A stretch of DNA of 33,729 nt, taken from an uncultured Bacteroidota bacterium. Its GTDB lineage: Bacteria; Bacteroidota; Bacteroidia; Chitinophagales; Chitinophagaceae. Each line of letters begins with the position of its first letter. Within the stretch, counting starts at the first letter, position 1. The DNA is taken from the NCBI GenBank assembly GCA_903882965.1, contig CAIRZD010000194.1, forward strand, positions 1-33,729, read 5' to 3'. Position numbers and translations under genes: made by a program. The notes beneath the pieces are model-generated. The model had not been told where the DNA came from, ran no database searches, and saw only the letters and a program-made list of their open reading frames with translations. Below are positions 33,671-33,729 of the stretch, one piece after another.

Positions 33671-33729
33671 CTATTCATGTTTACTCAAATCGCCATGCTA
33701 ATTTTACAGATTCATTTGGCCATCAAACC

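Overview
The window is chromosomal DNA from a Bacteroidota bacterium, most likely in the Chitinophagaceae/Chitinophagales. The evidence is the set of gene families (flexirubin-type genes with a Flavobacterium-like tyrosine ammonia-lyase, Bacteroidota-type GlmM and a DUF1343/NamZ protein). Promoter-like sites also fit the Bacteroidota pattern TTTG-N19-TAnnTTTG, and Shine-Dalgarno sequences are weak. No rRNA, CRISPR array, phage or transposase gene was seen; one tRNA is present.

Layout. (1) 1-424: 5' end of a gamma-glutamyltransferase running off the left edge. (2) 489-10348: part of a flexirubin/aryl-polyene pigment locus in two divergent arms. The minus arm holds a halogenase-like flavoenzyme, a methyltransferase, a FabG-like reductase and tyrosine ammonia-lyase. 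The plus arm holds a ketosynthase, ACP, LpxL-like acyltransferase, NodB-type deacetylase, LolA-like protein and an exported protein. The roughly 0.68-kb space between the arms carries promoter-like sites and two inverted-repeat structures. The acyltransferase is frameshifted at a run of eight A. DarA/DarB, dehydratases, glycosyltransferase and exporter genes are not here, so the pathway must be completed elsewhere. (3) 10387-21096: mixed housekeeping and envelope genes (DUF4375, YeiH, tryptophan 2,3-dioxygenase, an ABC-2 exporter, GlsB/YeaQ, NamZ, tRNA-Met, a phospholipase-D/cardiolipin-synthase-like enzyme, a YdjM-like membrane protein and small secreted proteins). (4) 21175-28970: a minus-strand operon for 8-amino-3,8-dideoxy-octulosonate (Kdo8N) synthesis and transfer, in transcription order waaA, kdnA, kdnB, kdsA, [RHH antitoxin-PIN toxin], transaldolase-CBS fusion, kdsC, kdsB. 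(5) 29058-33670: a secreted beta-propeller/phosphoesterase protein, glmM, a small helical protein and a decayed gene fragment.

How the genes work together. In region 4, KdsA, KdsC, KdnB, KdnA, KdsB and WaaA account for every step from arabinose-5-phosphate plus PEP to an amino-Kdo joined to lipid A. The enzyme normally supplying arabinose-5-phosphate (KdsD, an SIS domain plus two CBS domains) is absent. In its place is a protein with KdsD-like CBS domains joined to a transaldolase/fructose-6-phosphate-aldolase-like domain with altered active-site residues. I regard this as the most likely undescribed biochemistry in the window: a candidate aldolase route to arabinose-5-phosphate or to a related precursor. 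This is inference from context and motifs and needs an enzyme assay.
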